Positions 14,004 through 21,842 are shown, numbered from the stretch's first letter. The stretch: 22,700 nt of DNA from Fen-671 sp035502515 (GCA_035502515.1 DATJUH010000131.1:1-22700); one strand, 5' to 3'. Numbers and translations are program-made. The notes: generated by a model from the sequence alone, not told the origin.

Positions 14004-16028
14004 TCACGGCAGCGTGCTGAGACCGCCGGGGCCGACCTCGTCGGGCCTCATCCGGACCAGGAGGCGCCCGCCGGCCGGGCCATCCCCATCCCTGTCCCCG
14101 TCCAGCAGCACGTCCTCGTCGAGCGGCAGATCCTCGTCCTGCACTTCGACCTGGTCGGCGAACTGGGTGTGGTAGAGGTCGGCGTAAAGGCCGCCTTGTG
14201 CCAGCAGGTCGGCATGACGGCCCCGTTCGACGATCCTGCCCCCGTCCACTACCAGGATCTGGTCGGCTTCCCGCACGGTAGAGAGCCGGTGCGCGATCAC
14301 CAGAGAGGTGCGGCCGGCTAGAACTTTCTTGAACGCCCGCTGGATGGCGGCTTCGGACTCCGAATCGAGGTGGGCGGTGGCCTCGTCGAGCACGACGAAG
14401 TCGGGCGCTTTGAGCAGCAGGCGGGCGATGGCCACCCGCTGTTTTTCCCCGCCCGACAACCGGTAACCGCGGTCCCCCACCAGCGTATCGAGCCCTTCCG
14501 GCAGCGACGCCACCAGGTCGAAGATCTGAGCTTCGCGCAGGGCCTCGACCAGTTCCTGGTCGGTGGCGTCGGGGCTGGCGTAAAGAAGGTTGGCCCGCAG
14601 GGTGTCGTGGAAAAGGTGGGCGTCCTGTGTCACGACCCCGATCGCTTCCTGCAGGGAGGCCAGGGTGACGTCACGCACGTCCACCCCGTTGAACTTCACT
14701 GCGCCCTCGGTCACGTCGTACAGGCGGGCCGACAGGTGGCTTATGGTCGTCTTGCCCGCGCCGGACGGCCCGACCAAAGCGACCAGCTGCCCCGGTTCCG
14801 CCACGAACGAGACATCGAACAGGACCTGCTGGCCCCCGGTGCGCTCGAGGACGGCCACGCTCTCGAGCGAGGCCAGCGAGACCTCCTCCGGCCGCGGGTA
14901 ACGGAAGTCGACGTGGTCGAACATCACCTGGGCCGACCCGCGTTGGACATCGACTGCGTCCGGCTTGTCGTCGATCATGGGAGGCAGGTCGAGGACCTCG
15001 AAAACCCGGTCGAACGAGACCAGGGCGGTCATAATGTCGACCTGCACGTTGGAAAGCGACGTCAGCGGGCCGTAAAGGCGGGTCAGGTACTGGGTCATCG
15101 CCACCAGCGTCCCTACGGTCAGGGCGCCTTGGACTACCAGTACCCCACCAAAACCATAAACAAGCGCCGTGGCCAAAGACGCAGTGAGGATGAGGCCGGT
15201 AAAAAAGACCCGCCCGTACATGGCTGTCGTTATCCCGATATCCCGCACCCGTCCGGTCCTGGCCCGGAAGGCGTCGGCTTCATACTGGGGGCGGCCGAAA
15301 ATCTTCACCAGGAGAGCACCGGCGACGTTGAAACGTTCGCTCATCATGGTGTTCATCTCGGCATTGAGGTTGTAGGCCTCTCGAGTGATCTTCGCCAGGC
15401 GCCTTCCCACCCAGCGGGCAGGAAAGATGAACACCGGCAACATTAAAAGGGCGAGGGCCGTTATCTTCCAGCTGAGGATAAACATGGCTACCAGCGTCAC
15501 CGCGACGGTGATGATATTTCCGACCACCGAGTTGAAAGTGTCCGTAAAAGCTTGCTGTGCCCCCAGCACGTCGTTGTTGAGCCGGGATATCAGCGCTCCC
15601 GTCTGCGTCCGGGTGAAAAAGGCAATCGGCATGCGCTGGATATGGGTGAACACCTTGTTGCGCATGTCGTAAATAAGGCCCTCGCCCACCCTCGACGAGA
15701 TCCAGCGCTCCCAGAGGCCGAGCCCGGCATCGAAGATGGCCAATAAGCCCACGGCCACAGCCAGCTCGACAACTACGGTCGAGTCTTTGCGGCCCACCAG
15801 TTCGTCGATGATCGCCCGCGTGAAGAGCGGGTTCACCGCGCCTACAAGTGCGTCGATAATTATCAAGACCAAGAACAGGATGAGCGGGCCGGTATACGGC
15901 TTGGCGAAGCCACCGATGCGCTTCACTATGCCCTTCGGCAGCTTGTGGTCCTTGATCTTGTCGTCCTGTCGCAGCGAGCGCATGAGCCCGTACCCGACCC
16001 GGGCGCCTCCACCACCCATGTGCATCAT
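14004..16028 (-). CDS. ABC exporter, fused permease and ATPase
   Basis: 674-residue half-transporter of the type IV exporter (MsbA/LmrA-like) class, expected to work as a homo- or heterodimer in the inner membrane. Six membrane helices fill residues ~45-320. The nucleotide-binding domain has Walker A GPSGAGKTT (420-428), Q-loop Gln468, signature LSGGEKQR (524-531), Walker B FVVLDE (544-549) and H-loop His580. A long acidic tail follows (~626-650). ATG 16028 is chosen; GTG 16037 and ATGs at 16025 and 16019 are alternatives. The opening MMHMGGGG is often seen in actinobacterial members. No partner gene is adjacent. Substrate is unknown; lipid or drug export is the usual range. Confidence 0.92.
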   Translation of the reverse strand: MMHMGGGGARVGYGLMRSLRQDDKIKDHKLPKGIVKRIGGFAKPYTGPLILFLVLIIIDALVGAVNPLFTRAIIDELVGRKDSTVVVELAVAVGLLAIFDAGLGLWERWISSRVGEGLIYDMRNKVFTHIQRMPIAFFTRTQTGALISRLNNDVLGAQQAFTDTFNSVVGNIITVAVTLVAMFILSWKITALALLMLPVFIFPARWVGRRLAKITREAYNLNAEMNTMMSERFNVAGALLVKIFGRPQYEADAFRARTGRVRDIGITTAMYGRVFFTGLILTASLATALVYGFGGVLVVQGALTVGTLVAMTQYLTRLYGPLTSLSNVQVDIMTALVSFDRVFEVLDLPPMIDDKPDAVDVQRGSAQVMFDHVDFRYPRPEEVSLASLESVAVLERTGGQQVLFDVSFVAEPGQLVALVGPSGAGKTTISHLSARLYDVTEGAVKFNGVDVRDVTLASLQEAIGVVTQDAHLFHDTLRANLLYASPDATDQELVEALREAQIFDLVASLPEGLDTLVGDRGYRLSGGEKQRVAIARLLLKAPDFVVLDEATAHLDSESEAAIQRAFKKVLAGRTSLVIAHRLSTVREADQILVVDGGRIVERGRHADLLAQGGLYADLYHTQFADQVEVQDEDLPLDEDVLLDGDRDGDGPAGGRLLVRMRPDEVGPGGLSTLP

Positions 16029-16037
16029 GACGACCAC

Positions 16038-16439
16038 TCTGTCACGCTTGCGTCAGGTTGCGGCGGGCATTTGCCTGCCGGTTTGATGCTAAGGAGGGCC
16101 GTTTGGAGCCCCGCCAGCGGTGCTTGACCGACGCGGACTGGACCGAGATAATGCCCTCGACCTGCTCGATCGCGCTACCCAGAGATGCGGCGGGCCCCAT
16201 GGAGCCCTGAAGCAAGACTCGGTGGCCTGAGCGGCGGTGCTCGATGCGAGTGGCTACGCGTGCGCTCGCCGGCGCATTGGGCAACCGGTCTGACCCTGAC
16301 GGTCCGGCTCACATGCTCGGCCCCGACGGGCCGGCCAGACGGCCCGGGTCAGCCGCCGAGGTCAGCCGCCCGGGTCAGCCGCCCGGGTCAGGTGGCCCGG
16401 TCAGGTGGCCCGGTCAGCCCGATTCTGCTGGGGGATTGG
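16038..16439. other. Intergenic region with tandem repeats
   Basis: About 400 bp upstream of the ABC transporter gene and downstream of the beta-glucosidase gene, both on the minus strand. The right half holds six 13-bp tandem repeats. The left part must contain the transporter promoter, but no clear boxes are visible. An 80-residue minus-strand frame (16042-16284) crosses it without recognisable motifs. Confidence 0.5.
16343..16420. repeat. Six tandem 13-bp repeats
   Basis: Six contiguous 13-bp units, type CCCGGGTCAGCCG. Units 1 and 3 are identical, unit 2 reads CCGAGGTCAGCCG, unit 4 ends in GTG, and units 5-6 begin GCCCGGTCAG. GGTCAG is constant in every unit. The period is not a multiple of three, so it is not coding. 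The array ends 20 bp from the beta-glucosidase stop. Confidence 0.85.
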
Positions 16440-17849
16440 CTAGGCCGGCGCGGGCAGCTCGTTCGTCGCGATCAGCTCCCGGTACCAGCCGTAACTGTCT
16501 TTGGCCGTCCGCTTACCGGTCGGGTAGTCGACCCACACGAGGCCGAAGCGCAGGGAATAACCTTCGGCCCACTCGAAGTTGTCGAGGAGGCTCCACACGA
16601 AGTAGCCCCTCAGGTCGACCCCGCGGTCGATAGCGTTTTTGGCCGCCTGGATGTGCTGTTGCAGGTAACGGATCCGGGCCGGGTCGTGCACTACGGCATC
16701 CGGGCCGACGTAATCGTCCTCGGCCGCCCCGTTTTCCGTGACGTACAAGGGGATCTTGGTGTACTCGTCAGCCACCCGCACCAGTATGTCGGTCAGGCCG
16801 CCGGAGTCGATCTCCCAGTTCGCCGCCGTACGCTCCAGCGCCGGGCGCCCGACTATGACGGTTCCCAACGCAGACGCCTGCCCCCCGGGCGGGACCGAGA
16901 ACCCCGCCTGCCGGGCCTCCGGGAGCCGCCCCGGGTCGGCCACCACGATGGTGTTGTAGTAATTGACGCCGAGGAAGTCCACGGGCTGGCCTATAGCGGC
17001 CAGGTCGCCTGGTTCGACGGCGTCATCAAAAGCGGCCCCGCTGGCGGCGGCGAACTGGAGCATGTCCTCCGGGTACTTCCCCTTGAACAGCGGGTCGAGG
17101 TAGAGCCGGTTGAACAGCCCGTCCTCCCTCCAGGCGGCGGCGACGTCCAGCTCGTGGTCGCTGGCGGGGATCCTCCCGCCGAGGTTGAGAGTGATCCCGA
17201 CTGGGACTCTCGTCGACCGTCGCAATACCTCGGTCCCCCGGGCGTGAGCGAGCAAGAGGTGATGAGTAGCCAGTACCGCCATGGCCGGGTCAGCGTGGCC
17301 GGGGGCGTGGGCCCCGATGCCATAACCCAGCCATGCCGAGCACCAGGGTTCGTTGAGAGTGATCCACATCCCCACATCGTCGGCCAGGGCGTCTGCCGCT
17401 ATCTGGGTGTACTCGGCGAAACGGTCACAAGTGTCGCGTACAGTCCAACCCCCCACGTCCTCGAGCGCCTGAGGTAGGTCCCAGTGGTAAAGGGTGGCGA
17501 CGGGGAGCATGCCTCGTTGTCGCACCCCGGCTACCAGCCGGCGGTAGAAGTCGAGGCCGGCCTGGTTGGCCGGGCCTTTGCCGTCTGGTTGCAGGCGTGG
17601 CCAGGCAATTGAAAACCTGTACGCCCGCAGCCCCAAGCGCTTCATCAAATCGAGGTCTTCCTCGACGTACTTGTAGTGCTGACAGGCGACATCCCCGTTG
17701 TCACCATTGAAAGTGCGACCGGGAGTATGGGAGAACGTGTCCCAGATCGACACGCCCCGTCCTCCTTCCGTCACCGCCCCTTCCACCTGGTACGCCGCAG
17801 TAGCCGCGCCCCACAAGAAACCCTCAGGAAAACTCCGCTCGGTTGTCAC
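16440..17849 (-). CDS. Beta-glucosidase, glycoside hydrolase family 1
   Basis: 469-residue retaining beta-glucosidase (GH1) that cleaves cellobiose and aryl-beta-glucosides in the cytoplasm; no signal peptide is seen. Diagnostic parts: FPEGFLWGAATAAYQVEGA near the N-terminus, Gln21 and His122-Trp123 for sugar binding, acid/base Glu167 in TLNEPW, nucleophile Glu372 in VTENG, and the aglycone-site ENFEWAEGY-like DNFEWAEGY (423-431). The start is set at GTG 17849 by a GGAAGGG Shine-Dalgarno (17855-17861) with 5-nt spacing. A longer frame to 18008 has no family match and is rejected. Glucose made here could feed the nearby polyphosphate glucokinase. Confidence 0.95.
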   Translation of the reverse strand: MTTERSFPEGFLWGAATAAYQVEGAVTEGGRGVSIWDTFSHTPGRTFNGDNGDVACQHYKYVEEDLDLMKRLGLRAYRFSIAWPRLQPDGKGPANQAGLDFYRRLVAGVRQRGMLPVATLYHWDLPQALEDVGGWTVRDTCDRFAEYTQIAADALADDVGMWITLNEPWCSAWLGYGIGAHAPGHADPAMAVLATHHLLLAHARGTEVLRRSTRVPVGITLNLGGRIPASDHELDVAAAWREDGLFNRLYLDPLFKGKYPEDMLQFAAASGAAFDDAVEPGDLAAIGQPVDFLGVNYYNTIVVADPGRLPEARQAGFSVPPGGQASALGTVIVGRPALERTAANWEIDSGGLTDILVRVADEYTKIPLYVTENGAAEDDYVGPDAVVHDPARIRYLQQHIQAAKNAIDRGVDLRGYFVWSLLDNFEWAEGYSLRFGLVWVDYPTGKRTAKDSYGWYRELIATNELPAPA

Positions 17850-18164
17850 TCCTACCCTTCCTCGCTGGCGTAGGGCGGCATGCCCTACCGTTGGCCTCGT
17901 CAACTTATGGCAGGTACCCCAACTAGGCCAACCTGCTGTGTGGTCGTTCCGACGCTTCCTGTCCAGATGGCTCAAAGCGGCACCGTGGACGGGTAGTCGC
18001 CGGTGCACATTCTAAACCGGTTCAGGCCAGCTCAGGGGGGCCATCTTGCGGGCGCTTCAGCCCGCTCTCAGGCTTCTTTGAAAATCCGGGATTTAATGGT
18101 GGGGTGGAGGGCTGACCGGCGGCCGCCTCCGCCCATGGAGACGAGTTGAGGGGAGTACGACAAC
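17850..18164. other. Divergent region beta-glucosidase / htrA-like
   Basis: 315 bp between divergent genes. It contains three dyads: GTTGGCCT (17890-17897) with AGGCCAAC (17925-17932); a hairpin GCGGGC (18048-18053) with GCCCGC (18060-18065); and a 13-bp palindrome AAATCC-G-GGATTT (18082-18094), 70 bp before the htrA-like ATG. No confident -35/-10 pair is visible. No gene is supported. Confidence 0.5.
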
Positions 18165-19784
18165 ATGGCTGAGGAACGAGAGGCCGCTCAGGGCTCTGAC
18201 GAGCCCGGGGACCACCCCGTTTTCCCAACGGCGGCCCATGAGGGGGCGACCGACTGGGCCCAGCTCGGCTCGAGCCCACAGTGGCCCGAGGCGTCGCCCT
18301 CGTGGCCCTCATCGGCTGGTGCCGGGGCCTCATCGGCGGTGGCCGGGGCTGGCGCCACCGCCGCCCGAGACGAGCCCGAAGCGCCGGCAGGCCAGGGAGA
18401 CGGCCCGCCCGGTGCACCAACGGACTGGAATGCTCCTGGCCCCGCGCCGCTGTCCGGGGATGACACCTGGCGTGGTGACTCGTGGCGTGGTGACACGTGG
18501 CATGACGGGATGGGCCACGACGGGATGGGCCATGACGGGATGGGCCACGACGGGGCCGCTTCGCCGCCGGTGCCGCGCGAACAGGGGCGGCGGCCCTGGG
18601 CCTGGGCGGCGGTCCTGGCGGCCACTGCCCTTGTGGCCGGAGGAGCTGGGGCAGGCATCGCGGTGGCCCTGAGGGGCGGAAGCTCATCCCCGTCGCGGTC
18701 GACGGCGCTCCCCGCCGCCGGTCGCAGCGGTCCGGTGTCGTCAAACCCGCAAGCGCTCGACGTCCACTTGATCGCATCCCGCGTGGACCCGGCCACCGTG
18801 GACATAACCGCCACCGGTTCCGGCGGCCAGGACCAGGGTACCGGCATGATCCTTACCAAATCAGGGGTGGTCCTCACCAACAACCACGTCATCGACGACT
18901 CGACGCGAGTAACAGTGCAGATAGATGGAAAGGGCCGGACTTACAGCGCGCTGGTGCTGGGCACAGACCTCCAGGCGGACGTGGCGTTGCTGCAACTGCA
19001 GGGCGGGCCCAATTTCAAAACGTCACATTTCAAAACGGTTGTGCTCGGGAACTCAAACGCCATCACGGTGGGTGACCCCGTCGTCGCCATCGGCAACGCT
19101 CTCGGGCTCCCCGGGCCCGAGACGGTGACCAACGGGATCATCTCGGCCACCGGCCGGTCGATAACAGTCGGCGACCCCAGCTCGGGATCGAGCGAGAGCC
19201 TGAAGGACATGTTCCAGTCGTCTGCGGCCATTAACCCGGGCAACTCGGGCGGCCCGCTGGTCGACGCCGACGGCCAGGTAATCGGCATGAACACGGCGGA
19301 AGCGTCGGGCTCGGGGAGCGGCCAGAGCGCCTCCAACGTCGGCTTTGCCATACCCATAAATTCGGCCATGTCCATCGCCCGCCAGATTCAGGCGGGCAAG
19401 CCGAGTGCGACAGTGCAGGTCGGACCGCACGGCATTATCGGCGTCGAGGTGACCACGGTGAAATGCGCTGAAGGCGGCGACGGTTGCACCGCCCTCAGCG
19501 GCTCGTCACCACTTGGCCTCTTCGGAGCGAGCACTTACAACGCCCCCGTGAAAAAGGGCGCCGTAGTGGCCGGCGTCGAGCCCGGGGACCCGGCTCAGGA
19601 GGTAGGGATCGCCACCGGTGACGTGATCACGTCCGTGGATGGATCGCCGATCAATTCTCCCACCGACCTCACCAAGTACATGAACTTCCAGAAGGTCGGC
19701 GACAAGGAAACCGTGGGGTGGGTCGACCCCAACGGCCGCCGGGAGTCCGCCACCGTCAGCCTCATCCAGGGCCCCAACGTCTAG
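18165..19784 (+). CDS. HtrA/DegP-like serine protease with repeat-rich cytoplasmic N-terminus
   Basis: 539-residue S1C protease. A long disordered cytoplasmic region (1-143, Pro/Ala/Gly/Trp-rich) precedes one membrane segment (~144-169), an outside linker, the protease domain (~198-410) and a PDZ domain (~420-535). The catalytic triad is His241 (LTNNHVI), Asp272 (QADVALL) and Ser361 (PGNSGG). Residues 100-130 form pentapeptide repeats: two D-[TS]-W-R-G units, then three H-D-G-M-G units. Two cysteines (434, 441) lie in the PDZ insert. ATG 18165 follows a GAGGGGAG ribosome site. The 3' end lies in 15-bp repeats that include the stop codon. It acts in envelope protein quality control; the repeat tail may bind metal or a partner (inference). 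Confidence 0.93.
   Translation: MAEEREAAQGSDEPGDHPVFPTAAHEGATDWAQLGSSPQWPEASPSWPSSAGAGASSAVAGAGATAARDEPEAPAGQGDGPPGAPTDWNAPGPAPLSGDDTWRGDSWRGDTWHDGMGHDGMGHDGMGHDGAASPPVPREQGRRPWAWAAVLAATALVAGGAGAGIAVALRGGSSSPSRSTALPAAGRSGPVSSNPQALDVHLIASRVDPATVDITATGSGGQDQGTGMILTKSGVVLTNNHVIDDSTRVTVQIDGKGRTYSALVLGTDLQADVALLQLQGGPNFKTSHFKTVVLGNSNAITVGDPVVAIGNALGLPGPETVTNGIISATGRSITVGDPSSGSSESLKDMFQSSAAINPGNSGGPLVDADGQVIGMNTAEASGSGSGQSASNVGFAIPINSAMSIARQIQAGKPSATVQVGPHGIIGVEVTTVKCAEGGDGCTALSGSSPLGLFGASTYNAPVKKGAVVAGVEPGDPAQEVGIATGDVITSVDGSPINSPTDLTKYMNFQKVGDKETVGWVDPNGRRESATVSLIQGPNV
18462..18557 (+). repeat. In-frame 15-bp coding repeats
   Basis: Two related sets of 15-bp units in the htrA-like gene. Units at 18462-18476 and 18477-18491 encode D-T/S-W-R-G, with a partial third to 18500. 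Units at 18501-18515, 18516-18530 and 18531-18545 encode H-D-G-M-G, with a partial fourth to 18557. The H-D-G-M-G units differ only in CAT versus CAC for histidine. Confidence 0.85.
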
Positions 19785-19812
19785 GGCCCCGACGTCCAGG
19801 GCCCCGACGTCT
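19768..19812 (+). repeat. Three 15-bp repeats spanning the htrA-like stop codon
   Basis: Units AGGGCCCCAACGTCT (19768), AGGGCCCCGACGTCC (19783) and AGGGCCCCGACGTCT (19798). The period is in frame with the gene. The stop codon TAG (19782-19784) takes the place of the CAG (Gln) found at the next unit junction. Confidence 0.85.
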
Positions 19813-19862
19813 GGGCCCGGTGGGCCGGCGTTCCCGGGCTGCTCGCCTCTGAACGGCGGCCG

Positions 19863-19889
19863 GGCGCCGGCGGCCGGCCGGTCGGCGCC
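19863..19889 (+). terminator. Stem-loop after the htrA-like gene
   Basis: GGCGCCG (19863-19869) pairs perfectly with CGGCGCC (19883-19889) around a 13-nt GC-rich loop. There is no T-tract. It sits between the protease stop and the flavin-reductase-like start. Confidence 0.4.
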
Positions 19890-19917
19890 GACGGCGTGAG
19901 CACCACGTAAGCGAGAC

Positions 19918-20463
19918 GTGAGCGACGAGACGCCGGGCGGCGCCTCCGTTCGTTACGGGGACCCATGGGCCTCTGCACCCGGTGCTCGCGACCCGGTGAG
20001 GCGGCTGCGCGGTCATCTCGTCCTGCCCGTGACCGTCTGGACAACCGGAGACGTCGACGAAGAACTCTCGCTGGTCGGCTTGACGGTTTCGTCCGTACTG
20101 ATCAGCCCGGGGGCGCCGCCCATGCTGGCCGGCCTCATCAGCCCCGCCTCCGATTTTGCCGAGGTTATCGGAGCCAGCCCTTCGGGGCGCTTCGCCGTGC
20201 AGGTCCTTGGCAGTAGCCATCGTCGGCTGGCCCAGCATTTTTCCGGCGAACTGCCGGCCCCGGAAGAACTGCTGGCGACGCGGTCTTCACCGTACGGCCC
20301 GCTCCTCGAGGCCGTGGCTGACAGGCTTCTGTGCCGGCTGACCAACAGCACGCCGTTCGGCTGGTCATGGCTCGTCGAAGCCGAGGTGGAGGAGACCGAA
20401 GTGGGAGAACCCGGGCGAGGGCTGGCCTGGTACCACGGCGGCTACCAGGTCCTGGGGGGTTAG
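19918..20463 (+). CDS. Flavin-reductase-like (FMN-binding split barrel) protein
   Basis: 181-residue protein resembling the flavin reductase domain family. Such proteins bind FMN/FAD and often supply reduced flavin to a monooxygenase, or act as small oxidoreductases. Landmarks: LPVTVWTT (36-43), the flavin-contact strand LVGLTVSSVLI (52-62), PPMLAGLISPASDFAEVI (67-84), RFAVQVLGSSHRRLAQHFSG (91-110) and the closing LAWYHGGY (169-176). The first ~28 residues are outside the domain. The start is GTG 19918 with no clear Shine-Dalgarno, so the N-terminus is uncertain. No monooxygenase partner lies nearby. It is convergent with the LysR gene, 35 bp apart. Confidence 0.8.
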   Translation: MSDETPGGASVRYGDPWASAPGARDPVRRLRGHLVLPVTVWTTGDVDEELSLVGLTVSSVLISPGAPPMLAGLISPASDFAEVIGASPSGRFAVQVLGSSHRRLAQHFSGELPAPEELLATRSSPYGPLLEAVADRLLCRLTNSTPFGWSWLVEAEVEETEVGEPGRGLAWYHGGYQVLGG

Positions 20464-20474
20464 AAACTTTTCGG

Positions 20475-20488
20475 CGGGCACTCGCCCG
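20475..20488. terminator. Short hairpin between convergent genes
   Basis: CGGGC (20475-20479) pairs with GCCCG (20484-20488) around a 4-nt loop, between the flavin-reductase-like stop and the LysR stop. It is short and lacks a T-tract; weak evidence. Confidence 0.25.
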
Positions 20489-20498
20489 ATGGCGCCCT

Positions 20499-21440
20499 CT
20501 AACGCGCTCTCGGGCCGTCCCGCATGGCTCGCTCATGGTCGGCCGCCGCTTGCTGGAGCGCCCGCAACATCGTCTGCACGGGGGCGCGGCCGAGCAGCGC
20601 CGGCCGGGTCGCGGCCCAAACGTGGCGGAGGGGTTCGTTGTCCCGGCGCAGCCGGCGCACGACCACCGAATCGTGGAGTACGCCAAGCCCCAGGGTGGGG
20701 ATAATGGCTACCCCGAGCCCGGCGGCCACGAAACCCTGGGCGGGCCAGTACTCGTCCGCCTCTACGGCGCAGTGCGGCTCGAACCCGGCGTTCCTGAACG
20801 CCTTGCTGGCCGCCTCGTGGCAGCAGCCGACCCCGCACATGGTCTCGACCCAGTTGTCCTCCGCCAATTCGGCCAGATCTATGAGGCGCCGGCCGGCCAG
20901 GCGATGGTTCCGGGGCAGGACCAGACGGTACCGGTCATCGAGCAGGTGCACCCACGCCAGACCGTCGCCCGGAGAATCGCCGAGGGCAAAGTCCTCGACT
21001 GTCACCACAACATCGACCTCTCCCTGGCGTAGCAAAGGCACCGAATCGTCCCGTTCGGCCACCCGGAGAGCGACGTCGAGGCGGGGCAGTTCCCGCCGGA
21101 CCGTCGCCAGGGCGGGCGGTATCAGCGATGCTCCGGCAGTCGGGAACGAGACGACCCGCAGGGTCCCTATATTCCCGCTCTGGAGCGCGGCTATAGCCGC
21201 TTCAGCTTCGGCCACCTTGGAAAATAGGTCGCGGGCGTGCGCGGCCAGCAGGCGACCGGCATCCGTCGGCCGGATGCCCCGGCCCGCCCGCTCGAACAGC
21301 ACCGCCCCGGTCTCACGTTCGAGCGCAGTGATGTGTTGACTGACGGCGGAGGGCGTATAACCAACCTGGTCCGCGGCTGCCGTGACCGAACCAGTATCCA
21401 CGACGGCCTGCAGGGCGCGCAGACGGCGCAGGTCCATCAC
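20499..21440 (-). CDS. LysR-family transcriptional regulator
   Basis: 313-residue LysR-type regulator. The winged helix-turn-helix (5-64) includes LQAVVDTGSVTAAADQVGYT and AVSQHITALERETG. A linker helix (~65-90) joins the periplasmic-binding-like effector domain (~92-300), which has GTLRVVSFPTAG, a central EVDVVVTVED and GFVAAGLGVAIIP. A cluster MCGVGCC (three cysteines) in the effector domain is unusual and could sense redox state or metal. The start is GTG 21440 or ATG 21437; TATGAT (21452-21447) lies 6 nt before the GTG, suggesting a leaderless mRNA. LysR proteins usually control a divergent neighbour, here the small gene at 21522. The effector is unknown. Confidence 0.93.
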   Translation of the reverse strand: MMDLRRLRALQAVVDTGSVTAAADQVGYTPSAVSQHITALERETGAVLFERAGRGIRPTDAGRLLAAHARDLFSKVAEAEAAIAALQSGNIGTLRVVSFPTAGASLIPPALATVRRELPRLDVALRVAERDDSVPLLRQGEVDVVVTVEDFALGDSPGDGLAWVHLLDDRYRLVLPRNHRLAGRRLIDLAELAEDNWVETMCGVGCCHEAASKAFRNAGFEPHCAVEADEYWPAQGFVAAGLGVAIIPTLGLGVLHDSVVVRRLRRDNEPLRHVWAATRPALLGRAPVQTMLRALQQAAADHERAMRDGPRAR

Positions 21441-21521
21441 CGTTCGATCATACAGGGGCGCTTAATCCTCTTTCAGTTTTATTTGCTGGTGCTTCACCCT
21501 CAAACGGTGCACAGTAGCGTC

Positions 21522-21842
21522 ATGGGCTATTTGTCGCCTTACCTGAACGAAAATCTGGCCAAAGGGCGAGCTGCTGAGAGGAGCTCGGAGGCCGATCTGC
21601 ACCGTCAGATCCGGGCCGCTCGAATGGCCCGGGCGGGTACGTTGGGGCGCTGGAAATCACGGCTCGGCTGGGCTCTCGTCGGCATCGGCTTGCGCCTCGT
21701 GTCGCACCCGCCCGGCCGTTGTCGCCGCCGGCCCGTTCTCGGCCACTCCGGCAGTGCCCGGGACAGTCGTCCGGCGCCAACCAGCTCAGTACTTATGAGC
21801 CTGGCTGGTCCCGTACCCGGCGGGTGCGGATGTGATGGTTGA
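21522..21842 (+). CDS. Small hypothetical protein, possibly frameshifted
   Basis: 106-residue frame divergent from the LysR gene. The first ~60 residues look genuine: MGYLSPYLNENLAKGRAAER, a charged helix, then WALVGIGLRLV, a hydrophobic stretch seen at the end of short actinobacterial proteins. After residue ~65 the frame turns Arg/Pro/Ser/Cys-rich. The +1 frame over the same bases reads AVVAAGPFSATPAVPGTVV and stops at 21798, which looks more protein-like. A one-base error or a real frameshift near 21715-21720 is possible. No Shine-Dalgarno or well-placed -10 is seen. Its 3' end overlaps the next gene. Confidence 0.45.
   Translation: MGYLSPYLNENLAKGRAAERSSEADLHRQIRAARMARAGTLGRWKSRLGWALVGIGLRLVSHPPGRCRRRPVLGHSGSARDSRPAPTSSVLMSLAGPVPGGCGCDG

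Noticed and set aside
14370..15446. Long plus-strand open frame across the ABC transporter gene
   Set aside because: It is the antisense of a gene with intact Walker A, signature and Walker B motifs; the plus-strand product shows no domain.
16343..16420. CRISPR array
   Set aside because: Repeats are 13 bp and contiguous with no spacers, and no cas gene is present.
16185..17477. 430-residue plus-strand frame over the beta-glucosidase gene
   Set aside because: Antisense of a complete GH1 gene, and it also crosses the non-coding 13-bp repeats.
17850..18008. N-terminal extension of the beta-glucosidase to ATG 18008
   Set aside because: The extra 53 residues do not fit GH1, and a good Shine-Dalgarno precedes GTG 17849.
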